Source: Neobacillus rhizophilus (lineage in GTDB: Bacteria > Bacillota > Bacilli > Bacillales > Cytobacillaceae). Taken from it: DNA of 47,500 nucleotides. Made by a program: the position numbers and the translations under genes. The first letter of the stretch is position 1. Each line of letters opens with the position of its first letter. The stretch spans positions 1 to 47,500 of the forward strand of contig NZ_JAGYPF010000011.1 in assembly GCF_018343535.1 (NCBI RefSeq), in the 5' to 3' direction. The notes beneath the pieces are model-generated. The model saw only the letters and a list, made by a program, of their open reading frames with translations, ran no database searches and was not told the origin of the DNA. Shown piece by piece: positions 39,775 through 47,465 of the stretch.

Positions 39775-40345
39775 AATGAAAGACATTTTCCTTTCTGAAT
39801 CCACTTAAAAAGTCCCTCATTCGGCTAATGAAGGACTTTTCCCTTTCAGCTTTCACTCAAAATGTCCTTCATACCGTCTATGAAGGACATTTTCCTTTCC
39901 GATTTCACTCAAATTGTCCTTCATTCCGCCTATCAAGGACATTTCCACTCCCGATTTCATTCAAATTGTCCTTGAGACCGCCTATCACGGACATTTCCAC
40001 TCCCGATTTCATTCAAATTGTCCTTGAGACCGCCTATCACGGACATTTCCACTCCCGATTTCACTCAAATTGTCCTTGAGACCGCCTATCACGGACATTT
40101 CCACTCCCGATTTCACTCAAATTGTCCTTGATACCGCCTATCAAGGACATTTCCACTCCCGATTTCACTCAAATTGTCCTTGATACCGGCTATCACGGAC
40201 ATTTCCACTCCCAATTTCACTCAAATTGTCCTTGATACCGCCTATCAAGGACATTTCCACTCCCGATTTCACTCAAATTGTCCTTGATACCGCCTATCAC
40301 GGACATTTCCACTCCCAATTTCACTCAAATTGTCCTTGATGCCTT
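39775..40345. repeat. Tandem array of 52-bp hairpin repeats
   Basis: About ten units with a constant 52-bp period occur between about 39850 and 40342, plus two more diverged ones at the left. Each holds an inverted repeat, at best TGTCCTTGATA / TATCAAGGACA (11 bp) around CCGCC, followed by a linker like TTTCCACTCCCGATTTCACT. Variants are GATA or GAGA in the left arm and CAAGG or CACGG in the right arm. The left units use TTCATA / TATGAA with compensating changes, so pairing is kept there. There are no unique spacers, so this is not a CRISPR. The last unit breaks off inside a decayed acyl-CoA dehydrogenase gene. The frame that stays open through the array has no start signal and is not a gene. 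Confidence 0.9.
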
Positions 40346-40965
40346 CAATAAAGTTTCGCCCCGCTCCATTAATTGACCCCTGTTAGAGCTATCAGCTGTA
40401 AGCTTTAAAGAATGAAGCGCAGAATAAGTCTCATTCGGCAGCTGCTCGCGGAGATTTGCTTTTGCAGCAGATCACGCGGCCACTCCCACTGTTCGTTTAC
40501 GACCACATCGCGGAAGATACGCGGCAGCGACGAAATTTCCTCCATGACGCCATGACCAGCAAACACGGAGATAGCCTTCTGTAAAATTTCCGCCCCCTCA
40601 TTTGTAGCACATATTTTCTGCAGCAAGACAAGTTCACGCAGATTAAATAATTTTTCCTAACTTCAATTGGATGGTCCAATTTAATTCCTGGATTAAGCGG
40701 CTTATCCAGCTGCAAGAATGCCCCCGCCGTCGTTCGCTCTGCGGCATGCTGGATCCGTTTCAACTTGCTTGCTGTGAGTGGATAGTCTTTTACCTTCTTC
40801 CCAATAATACTTCGGAAATCGCTGTACAAGTTTGCCTCTCGAGATGCCCGCAGCATAAACCCAGCACAGGCAATCCCAATTTCCAACCGCGACAAGGTCA
40901 ATACAATTCCGACTGCAACTGTAATCCCCTTATCCTTTGGACTAGCGTCAAATGTAAGCAGAAAA
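40325..40965 (-). pseudogene. Decayed acyl-CoA dehydrogenase (middle and C-terminal part)
   Basis: Three reading frames on the minus strand can be joined into one acyl-CoA dehydrogenase-like sequence. It begins FLLTFDASPKDKGITVAVGI, continues LSRLEIGIACAGFMLRAS and AAERTTAGAFLQLDKP, shifts frame near 40645 to LFNLRELVLLQKICATNEGA and VFAGHGVMEEISSLPRIFRD, then shifts again near 40455 to NLREQLPNETYSALHSLKLT and stops at 40325. The FAGHG and IFRD stretches resemble AidB/DNA-alkylation-type members of the family. The N-terminal half is missing, with the sequence ending at the neighbouring terminator on one side and at the hairpin array on the other. The gene is dead. Confidence 0.8.
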
Positions 40966-40967
40966 AC

Positions 40968-40996
40968 AAAAAAGAGTCTGAAAAATTCAGACCCCT
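40968..40996 (-). terminator. Terminator of DUF4395 gene
   Basis: On the minus strand GTCTGAA and TTCAGAC form a 7-bp stem with a short loop, followed by TCTTTTTTG. It is five bases after the stop codon. Confidence 0.85.
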
Positions 40997-41000
40997 ATCT

Positions 41001-41438
41001 TTATTGATGCGCCTTTCTATAACGGTATTGGTTCCACTGATAATGAATAAAGCATCCGATGCAAAAACCTAGGATTGCCACAAAGGCCGCCGCCGCGACA
41101 AGAATTGTGAACACATAGCCAACACCATTCCATCCCAGCAGGAATCCTACAAATCCAATTCCCAAACACGATACGGCAATTTTTTGATTAAATTGCTGCT
41201 GCTCCCAATCCTCAGGGATATAAGCCTTTGGGTCCTTTCTTAAAAACAGTTTTGCTATTTGCATAATCGGATTAAACCCGAATAAAAGGCCAGACAAACC
41301 GGCAACAAACGGCACTAACAAAAACCATTCCTGTCCGGATAACCATGTTAACACAACACTTAAAACAATTGTCCACTGGTTTGTTTTCACGAGCGGCCGT
41401 GGGATTGAACGAACTGTTTCTGCCATTTTAATCCCCAT
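41001..41438 (-). CDS. DUF4395 family membrane protein
   Basis: A 145-residue membrane protein with about four hydrophobic segments in two pairs (roughly 22-53 and 85-130) and the N-terminal IPRPLVKTNQWTIV typical of DUF4395. Function unknown; DUF4395 proteins in Firmicutes often occur near thiol or redox genes. The start is uncertain: the ATG at 41438 has AGGA only a few bases before it, and the in-frame ATG at 41426 follows GGGG by six bases. It sits between rex and the degenerate patch, at the place of tatAy-tatCy in B. subtilis. Its own terminator follows. Confidence 0.7.
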   Translation of the reverse strand: MGIKMAETVRSIPRPLVKTNQWTIVLSVVLTWLSGQEWFLLVPFVAGLSGLLFGFNPIMQIAKLFLRKDPKAYIPEDWEQQQFNQKIAVSCLGIGFVGFLLGWNGVGYVFTILVAAAAFVAILGFCIGCFIHYQWNQYRYRKAHQ

Positions 41439-41539
41439 CTTTCCTATTGGATTACGATACTTATTTGTATATTTATTTTACTTACTTTAACTCCCTTTGT
41501 ATAGTTATCTGTTTAGGAAAAATGTTTCCAAACGAAAAA

Positions 41540-41577
41540 TGGGCTTCTCACCTATTTTGGCGAGAAGCCCATTTATT
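41540..41577 (-). terminator. Terminator of rex
   Basis: On the minus strand AATGGGCTTCTCGCC and GGTGAGAAGCCCATT pair almost completely and are followed by TTTTCG. It begins three bases after the rex stop. Confidence 0.9.
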
Positions 41578-41579
41578 AT

Positions 41580-42233
41580 TTATTCTTCGACTTCGTCGTT
41601 TGGATAATGCTTTAAAAAGTAAACAAGTGACTGCAGCTCCACCGCCAGGTCAATATGATGCACGCGGATCGATGAAGGTACATTCAGTCTTGCTGGGGTA
41701 AAGTTTAAAATCCCTTTTACGTTCGTTTTCACAAGTTTATCTGTGATCTGCTGAGCAACCGGAGCCGGCACCGTCAAAATCGCCACCGAAATATTTTCCT
41801 CGATCAAATACTGTTCTATATCGTCCATCGAATAAACGGGAACATCGCCTATTGAATCGCCAATTTTTTCAGGGTCCACATCGAAGGCGCAAGCGATTTT
41901 TGTGTTATTATTTTTTAAAAAATTGTAGTGTAAAAAGGCTGTGCCAAGATTACCCACCCCGATTAACGCTACCTTTGTTAATTCATCTTGATCAAGAGTT
42001 TTCCGGAAAAACGATAACAAGTAGTTTACGTTATAGCCGTACCCCTTTTTCCCAAGGGCTCCGAAATAAGAGAAATCCCTGCGAATCGTGGCCGAGTCCA
42101 CCTTTACAGCTTCACTCAATTCTGCAGATGACACCCTCTGCTTGCCAGAAGAATGAAGGTTTTGTAAAAATCGATAATATAAGGGCAGACGCTTTGCTGT
42201 TGCCTGTGGTATTTTCATCGTTTCATTGGACAT
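41580..42233 (-). CDS. rex: Redox-sensing transcriptional repressor Rex
   Basis: Senses the NADH/NAD ratio and represses fermentation and respiration genes when NADH is low. The N-terminal winged helix (about 15-75; VSSAELSEAVKVDSATIRRDFSYFG, shown in part) contacts DNA. The Rossmann domain has ALIGVGNLGTAFLHY and the following acidic CAFDVDPEKIG. The start is the ATG at 42233, with GTGGGAG four bases upstream; the TTG at 42251 has no ribosome-binding site. The 217 residues fit the family. It follows moaC by 32 bases in the same direction, as in B. subtilis. Confidence 0.95.
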   Translation of the reverse strand: MSNETMKIPQATAKRLPLYYRFLQNLHSSGKQRVSSAELSEAVKVDSATIRRDFSYFGALGKKGYGYNVNYLLSFFRKTLDQDELTKVALIGVGNLGTAFLHYNFLKNNNTKIACAFDVDPEKIGDSIGDVPVYSMDDIEQYLIEENISVAILTVPAPVAQQITDKLVKTNVKGILNFTPARLNVPSSIRVHHIDLAVELQSLVYFLKHYPNDEVEE

Positions 42234-42265
42234 ATTTCTCCCACCCTTCAATTTTAATGGATATA

Positions 42266-42754
42266 TTAGATATTCCTTCTAAAATCACCGTTTTTGCCGC
42301 CGGTTTTTTCTACCAGAAAGGTTGGTCCGATCACCATCCCTTTATCAACTGCCTTACACATATCATAGACGGTCAGGGCACAAACAGAGGCGGCTGTTAG
42401 CGCTTCCATCTCAACTCCGGTACTGCCTTTGGTTTTCACTAATGCAGCAATATGCAGTGTATATTGTTCCTGCCCGGCCTGTTCCCACGAAAAACTAATA
42501 TTGATACCTGTTAATGGGATCGGGTGGCACATTGGAATGATATCCCATGTTTTTTTCGCCGCCATTACCGCAGCAACCTGGGCCACTGCTAAGACATCGC
42601 CCTTTTTCATTTCGTGGTTTGTGATTTTTTCATAAATTTCAGTGCTTACTGTTATGCTAGACTGGGCAAGTGCCGTGCGTGCCGTTTCCGGCTTATCGCT
42701 GACATCGACCATCTTGGCCCGGCCTTCTTCATTAAAATGAGTAAATTCAGCCAT
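42266..42754 (-). CDS. moaC: Cyclic pyranopterin monophosphate synthase MoaC
   Basis: Catalyses formation of cyclic pyranopterin monophosphate, an early step of molybdenum cofactor synthesis, acting on the MoaA product. The 162 residues show the start THFNEEGRAKMVDVSDK, the active-site IPMCHPIPLTG and MEALTAASVCALTVYDMCKA, with the conserved Asp and the Lys of AVDKGM. AGGAGG lies about eight bases upstream of the ATG. It is divergent from ydiF and precedes rex, as in B. subtilis. Confidence 0.97.
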   Translation of the reverse strand: MAEFTHFNEEGRAKMVDVSDKPETARTALAQSSITVSTEIYEKITNHEMKKGDVLAVAQVAAVMAAKKTWDIIPMCHPIPLTGINISFSWEQAGQEQYTLHIAALVKTKGSTGVEMEALTAASVCALTVYDMCKAVDKGMVIGPTFLVEKTGGKNGDFRRNI

Positions 42755-42916
42755 AAAAAAATCCTCCTACAAAAAATAATACAATATTTTTATGTCCATG
42801 TGTGTGAAACTTTGAACTATCGGTATATTTTTTTATAATTCCATTAAAAATTTCACTTCATTGCCGACATTCGGGTAATACGGTACACTAGTCATAAGGT
42901 AATAGAGGTGAAAAAA

Positions 42917-44836
42917 ATGATTTTATTACAGGTTAACCAACTACAAAAATATTATGGTGCTGAACTTATTTTATCGAATATAAAACTGGAATTACAAACC
43001 CGTGACCGTGTTGCCCTTGTCGGACGCAATGGAGCGGGGAAATCAACGTTATTGAAAATCATCGCCGGCGAAATGGGCTATGACGGCGGCGAAATCATCA
43101 AACCAAAGGATGTTACCGTTGGTTATTTGGCACAAAATACGGGTTTGGAGTCCAATTTGTCCATTTGGGAGGAAATGCTGACGGTTTTTGAGAACCTGCA
43201 GGCGATGGAAAAAACGCTACGGAAGCTGGAGGAGCAAATGGCCGATCCTGCTGTTTTCGGGGACCCAGGAAAATACGAACGGGTATTAAAGGAATATGAT
43301 GAATTGCAAATAAAGTTTAAAGAGCAAGGCGGCTATCAATATGAAGCCGATATCCGCTCTGTATTGCATGGGTTAAATTTTTCTGATACTACATTAATGA
43401 TTTCAAGTCTAAGCGGCGGACAAAAGACACGGCTTGCGCTAGGCAAACTGCTGCTGACAAGACCTGATATTTTAATTTTGGACGAGCCAACCAACCATTT
43501 GGATATCGAAACCCTTTCCTGGCTGGAGCAATATCTGCAGGGCTACGATGGCGCGATTTTAATTGTTTCGCATGACCGCTATTTTTTGGATAAAGTGGTT
43601 ACAGAGGTGTATGAACTATCACGCCGTCTGATTCAGCGATTTACCGGTAATTATAGCTCTTATCTTGAGCAGAAAGCTGCCAATTATGAACGCGACATGA
43701 AGCTTTATGAAAAGCAGCAGGAGGAAATTGCCGCCTTAAAGGATTTCATCCAGCGCAACATCGCACGGGCCACTACTACTAAGAGGGCGCAAAGCCGGCG
43801 GAAGAAACTTGAAAAAATGGAAATCATGGACCGGCCATCAGGGGATGAAAAATCCGCTTCCTTCTCATTTGAAATTGAGCGCCAAAGCGGCAATGATGTA
43901 CTGACTGTTGATTCACTTGCTGTCGGCTATGATGGCGAGATGGTTTCCGAGGATATTTCCTTTCGTGTCTATAAAGGCGACAGTATTGCCCTTGTCGGCC
44001 CTAACGGAATCGGGAAGTCGACCCTTTTAAAAACAATTATTAAAAAGCTTCCCGCTTTGGCTGGAACTATTCAATACGGAACCAATTTGTCCATCGGGTA
44101 TTACGATCAGGAACAAGCCAACCTTACCTCCAATAAACGCGTCTTAAACGAACTATGGGATGTATATCCACTGAAACCAGAAAAGGAAATCCGTACGGTG
44201 CTTGGAAATTTCTTATTTTCCGGTGACGATGTGCTTAAAAACGTTTTGTCATTAAGCGGCGGTGAAAAAGCCCGCCTAGCCCTTGCCAAGCTAATGCTCG
44301 AGAAAGCAAATTTATTAATATTGGACGAACCTACCAACCATTTGGATTTGGACAGCAAGGAAGTTCTTGAGAATGCTCTAATTGATTATCCAGGTACTAT
44401 TTTGTTTGTTTCACACGACCGTTATTTTATTAACAGAATCGCAACCAAGGTACTAGAATTGTGCCCTGAGGGCAGCACAGAATACCTCGGCGACTACGAT
44501 TATTATGTGGATAAAAAGCTAGAGCAGGAGGAACTTACGGCACTTGCATTGGCAGCCTACGAGAAGAAGGTTTCTGCTTTTGTGCCTGCTGAAAAAAACA
44601 GTTATCAACAGGATAAAGAAACGAAAAAACTGGAACGCCAGCGAAAACGTAAATTGGAAGAAATCGAGGAACACATTTCGGAGCTTGAAGAACAGATTCA
44701 GAATTATGAACAGCAATTATGCGAGCCAGAAGTATTTCAGGACCATGAAAAGGTTTTAGAGATTAATTTAAAAAATGAAAAGGCTAAGGCCGAACTTGAC
44801 GAATTAATGGAAGAATGGGCCGAGCTGGCAGAATAA
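42917..44836 (+). CDS. ydiF: ABC-F family ATPase
   Basis: A soluble tandem-ABC protein of the ABC-F group, which acts on ribosomes; it has no membrane domain. The first ATPase has Walker A GRNGAGKST, signature LSGGQKTRLALG and Walker B LILDEPTNHLD. The second has GPNGIGKST, LSGGEKARLALAK and LLILDEPTNHLD. Between them is the ABC-F linker rich in charged residues (KDFIQRNIARATTTKRAQSR), and a coiled-coil C-terminal extension runs from about 555 to 639. I start at the ATG at 42917, with GAGGTG six bases upstream, rather than the GTG inside that site. B. subtilis ydiF is in the same place. Its exact function is not known. Confidence 0.93.
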   Translation: MILLQVNQLQKYYGAELILSNIKLELQTRDRVALVGRNGAGKSTLLKIIAGEMGYDGGEIIKPKDVTVGYLAQNTGLESNLSIWEEMLTVFENLQAMEKTLRKLEEQMADPAVFGDPGKYERVLKEYDELQIKFKEQGGYQYEADIRSVLHGLNFSDTTLMISSLSGGQKTRLALGKLLLTRPDILILDEPTNHLDIETLSWLEQYLQGYDGAILIVSHDRYFLDKVVTEVYELSRRLIQRFTGNYSSYLEQKAANYERDMKLYEKQQEEIAALKDFIQRNIARATTTKRAQSRRKKLEKMEIMDRPSGDEKSASFSFEIERQSGNDVLTVDSLAVGYDGEMVSEDISFRVYKGDSIALVGPNGIGKSTLLKTIIKKLPALAGTIQYGTNLSIGYYDQEQANLTSNKRVLNELWDVYPLKPEKEIRTVLGNFLFSGDDVLKNVLSLSGGEKARLALAKLMLEKANLLILDEPTNHLDLDSKEVLENALIDYPGTILFVSHDRYFINRIATKVLELCPEGSTEYLGDYDYYVDKKLEQEELTALALAAYEKKVSAFVPAEKNSYQQDKETKKLERQRKRKLEEIEEHISELEEQIQNYEQQLCEPEVFQDHEKVLEINLKNEKAKAELDELMEEWAELAE

Positions 44837-44839
44837 TGT

Positions 44840-44872
44840 GGATAACCGGACTGTTGGAGTCCGGTTATTTGT
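44840..44872 (+). terminator. Terminator of ydiF
   Basis: ATAACCGGACT and AGTCCGGTTAT pair over 11 bases with a short loop and are followed by TTGTTAT. It starts a few bases after the ydiF stop. Confidence 0.85.
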
Positions 44873-44897
44873 TATGCTTGTAATCCAAAAGGCCTAA

Positions 44898-45065
44898 TTT
44901 TCCACAGAATTATTCACATTGTAAATGCCATTATTTCAGTTATCCAATTAACTTTTCCACATTATCCACAAAAAAACGCCTATTTATCCACATTATCAAC
45001 ATTAATCACTGAATTATCCACAATTCATTTGAATTTTCCACTTTTTCAAAAATTTTTTATCCACA
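44898..45065 (+). promoter_or_regulatory. DnaA-box cluster
   Basis: Within 168 bases there are four exact TTATCCACA boxes (44962, 44984, 45014, 45057), one TTATTCACA (44910), and the near-matches TTATCAACA (44993) and TTTTCCACA (44898, 44953), all on the plus strand. The DnaA consensus is TTATNCACA. B. subtilis has several DnaA-box clusters outside oriC that titrate DnaA and delay initiation; I recall one at the gcp (tsaD) region. No dnaA or dnaN gene is near, so this is not the replication origin. Confidence 0.88.
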
Positions 45066-45095
45066 AAATTGCTATTTTTATATTAGCCCAAATTC

Positions 45096-45233
45096 AATCA
45101 AATGTTTGTTTAAATCTTAAAATGCCTATATTTCAAGGATTTTCCGTTTTCAATCAAACGTTTGATTAGTTTATTGCCAATATCAATTAAACGTTTGATT
45201 AGTTCATCAACCAAACCAATTAAACGTTTGATT
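45096..45233. repeat. Four copies of a 16-bp palindrome
   Basis: AATCAAACGTTTGATT (45152-45167, perfect palindrome), AATTAAACGTTTGATT (45185-45200 and 45218-45233) and the diverged AATCAAATGTTTGTTT (45096-45111). The last three are spaced exactly 33 bp centre to centre, about three helical turns, and sit on one face of the DNA. Flanking bases are partly shared (CAAT before, AGTT after). The form is that of an operator for a dimeric helix-turn-helix protein. I do not recognise the motif. Confidence 0.9.
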
Positions 45234-45243
45234 AGATTCTTTT

Positions 45244-45270
45244 ATTAAAAAAACCCTTCCTTATTAGGAA
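45244..45270 (-). terminator. Terminator of tsaD
   Basis: On the minus strand CCTTTCC and GGAAGGG form a stem with a six-base loop, followed by seven T. It is a few bases after the tsaD stop and convergent with the ydiF terminator across the DnaA-box region. Confidence 0.85.
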
Positions 45271-45273
45271 AGG

Positions 45274-46299
45274 TCAGGTGTTATATGTTTCTATATCCAA
45301 TCCAGGTATCGCGTTTAGTGATAAGTCTGCTCGAATTCCTTTTTCAAACATGACACTTCCGGCAGCTGCTATCATGGCTGCGTTGTCTGTGCATAAGGAT
45401 AATGGAGGAATGACTAATTCAACATCCGCCTTATCTAAAAATGCCTTTTCCAGGGCTGCTCGAAGCCCCTTATTGGCTGCTACTCCTCCTGCCAATAATA
45501 TTTGGTTGACGCCATATTCTGCAACGGCTCTTACGGTCTTCGTCACCAATACATCAATGACACTTTCCTGAAAGCTCGCGGCCAGATTCTCCGGGGCAAT
45601 CGTCTCACCACGCTGCTCGGCATTATGAACCGTATTAATGACCGCTGATTTTAAGCCGCTAAAGCTAAAATCATAGGAGCCTTCCTCCAGCCAGGCACGG
45701 GGCAAATCAATAGTAGGACGGCCTTCATGGGCCAAACGGTCAATATGCGGACCGCCTGGATATGGCAGATTCAATGTTCTAGCTACCTTATCATAGGCTT
45801 CACCCGCTGCGTCATCCCTTGTTTCGCCAATTACCTCAAAATGTCCATGCTCTTTCATGTAGACAAGCTCCGTATGGCCCCCTGAGACCACTAAAGCCAA
45901 CAAAGGGAATTTCAGCTCTGTTACCAGCCTGTTTGCATAAATATGACCGGCAATATGATGGACCGGCACAAGCGGTTTATTATGAGCAAACGCAAGTGCT
46001 TTGGCGGCATTGACGCCAATTAATAGGGCACCCACCAGACCCGGCCCTTCCGTTACCGCAACGGCATCAATTTCAGTAAATGTTAGATTCGCCTGCTTCA
46101 ATGCCTCTTCTATCACGATCGTAATCTGTTCAACATGGTGGCGTGAGGCAATTTCCGGTACGACCCCGCCAAACCGTTTATGACTTTCGATCTGCGAGGC
46201 AACCACATTGGCCGTTATCTCTCGGCCATTTTTGATAATTGCCACCGCCGTTTCATCACAGCTTGTTTCAATTCCTAATATCAACTGATCATTTTTCAT
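45274..46299 (-). CDS. tsaD: tRNA N6-threonylcarbamoyladenosine transferase TsaD
   Basis: Transfers threonylcarbamoyl from TC-AMP to A37 of ANN-decoding tRNAs, together with TsaB and TsaE. The ASKHA-fold protein has LGIETSCDETAVAI at the start, metal-binding histidines in VPVHHIAGHIYA, and the nucleotide motif LLALVVSGGHTELVY. I use the ATG at 46299 (341 residues), which overlaps the rimI stop (ATGA) and has GGGTGA just upstream, in place of the GTG four codons earlier. Fourth gene of the tsaE-tsaB-rimI-tsaD operon, as in B. subtilis. Confidence 0.97.
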   Translation of the reverse strand: MKNDQLILGIETSCDETAVAIIKNGREITANVVASQIESHKRFGGVVPEIASRHHVEQITIVIEEALKQANLTFTEIDAVAVTEGPGLVGALLIGVNAAKALAFAHNKPLVPVHHIAGHIYANRLVTELKFPLLALVVSGGHTELVYMKEHGHFEVIGETRDDAAGEAYDKVARTLNLPYPGGPHIDRLAHEGRPTIDLPRAWLEEGSYDFSFSGLKSAVINTVHNAEQRGETIAPENLAASFQESVIDVLVTKTVRAVAEYGVNQILLAGGVAANKGLRAALEKAFLDKADVELVIPPLSLCTDNAAMIAAAGSVMFEKGIRADLSLNAIPGLDIETYNT

Positions 46300-46745
46300 A
46301 AATTCACCCACATTACCAGCGCATCCTCCAAATTATCTGAGTAATAATTTTTCCGAATTCCGCCATTTTGAAACCCTAGTTTGCGATAAAGAGACTGAGC
46401 GATATGATTCGTTACCCTTACCTCTAATGTCATGCTTCTTGCACCCCTCTCCTGGCAGACGGATATCAGCTTTCGCATCATCATCTCTCCAAGCTTTTTG
46501 CCGCGGTACTCAGGAAGAATCGCGACATTCGTCACATGACCTTCATCAATTACAACCCAGACTCCACAATAGCCAATAATTTTATTTTCATGTTCGAGGA
46601 CGATATAAACAGCAAAGTTATTATTGTGCATCTCATTATAAAATGCTTCCCTGCTCCACGGGGTTGTAAATGATGCATGCTCAACCTCTAATACTTGATC
46701 GATATCCTCTTCCCTCATGTAGCGAAAAACATAAGAATCTTCCAT
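46296..46745 (-). CDS. rimI: Ribosomal-protein-alanine N-acetyltransferase RimI
   Basis: A GNAT acetyltransferase of 149 residues, expected to acetylate the N-terminal alanine of ribosomal protein S18. The acetyl-CoA-binding motif A is seen as VAILPEYRGKKLGEMMMRKL (R/QxxGxG/A type), and the start MREEDIDQVLEVEHASFTTPW is typical for RimI. It overlaps tsaD by four bases and follows tsaB by 18 bases. The exact substrate in Bacillus is assumed from the family. Confidence 0.92.
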   Translation of the reverse strand: MEDSYVFRYMREEDIDQVLEVEHASFTTPWSREAFYNEMHNNNFAVYIVLEHENKIIGYCGVWVVIDEGHVTNVAILPEYRGKKLGEMMMRKLISVCQERGARSMTLEVRVTNHIAQSLYRKLGFQNGGIRKNYYSDNLEDALVMWVNL

Positions 46746-46763
46746 CTTTCTCTATCCTTATCT

Positions 46764-47465
46764 TTATAAAGTTTTCCCTTGCGCCTCTAACCACTTTGCT
46801 TCCGCTTCTGCTAACCGAATGTAATTAGGGACAAAGGTGTGTACGTCTTCCCCTTGTTTGTCTTTTCCCAGCATGGCCAGCTCGGATGGACGGGGATTGT
46901 TTTCTGTTATGCTTGAAAAAACGGCCTGAGAACCTAGTTTCTCTGTTATTCTTTCACGGTGAATAGACAAATCATTGCCGACAAATAGAACCGGTTTGTC
47001 CAATTCGGATAACTTCCCTGCCCAGTCAACCGCCATTGTTAGTTGGTCCGGCTCAATTACTTTTAGCTCTCCATTCTCGACTTGATACAGACCTGTATAA
47101 ACCTGTCCCCGTCTCGCATCGAATATCGGGGAAATAAGCCCGTCAAAATATCGACCTGGCCCTGCTGCCAGAATTTCAAGGCTTGATATTCCAACAAGTG
47201 GAATGTTTAAAGTCCATGCCAGCGTTTTTGCTATCGTAACGCCGATTCTAACACCGGTATAAGATCCTGGGCCTTTAGCTACTACAATTTTCGTTAAATT
47301 GGACGGCACCCTTTCACAATCCTTCATTAATGTCTGAATGGCAGGCATAATCCGGACAGAATGGTTCTTTTTCAAATTTGTTATATACTCGCCAAGTACT
47401 TCCGTCTCTTTTAAAAGCGCGACTCCTAAAGCATAATTAGAAGTATCAATTGCTAAAATGGTCAT
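46764..47465 (-). CDS. tsaB: tRNA t6A modification factor TsaB
   Basis: A partner of TsaD needed for t6A37 formation. The 233 residues are an ASKHA-fold protein lacking the metal-binding histidines of TsaD. Typical parts are the start ILAIDTSNYALGVALL, VAKGPGSYTGVRIGVTIAK and PIFDARRGQVYTGLY. Its ATG overlaps the tsaE stop (ATGA), and AAGGAG lies about eight bases upstream, so the operon is translationally coupled. Confidence 0.96.
   Translation of the reverse strand: MTILAIDTSNYALGVALLKETEVLGEYITNLKKNHSVRIMPAIQTLMKDCERVPSNLTKIVVAKGPGSYTGVRIGVTIAKTLAWTLNIPLVGISSLEILAAGPGRYFDGLISPIFDARRGQVYTGLYQVENGELKVIEPDQLTMAVDWAGKLSELDKPVLFVGNDLSIHRERITEKLGSQAVFSSITENNPRPSELAMLGKDKQGEDVHTFVPNYIRLAEAEAKWLEAQGKTL

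Noticed and set aside
38369..39779. A 9-bp target duplication (GACCAATGA) for the IS
   Set aside because: IS3-family elements make 3-5 bp duplications, and taking ATGA as the duplication lets both ends begin with TG; the other five bases are probably chance.
39828..40079. An 83-codon open frame through the hairpin repeats
   Set aside because: It is a by-product of the repeat: no ribosome-binding site and no protein-like composition beyond the repeated unit.
39850..40342. The 52-bp repeats as a CRISPR array
   Set aside because: The whole 52-bp unit is repeated, with no unique spacers, and no cas genes are nearby.
44898..45065. The DnaA-box cluster as the chromosomal origin oriC
   Set aside because: There is no dnaA, dnaN or rpmH nearby, and the flanking genes ydiF and tsaD are far from oriC-type neighbours; it fits an outside cluster better.
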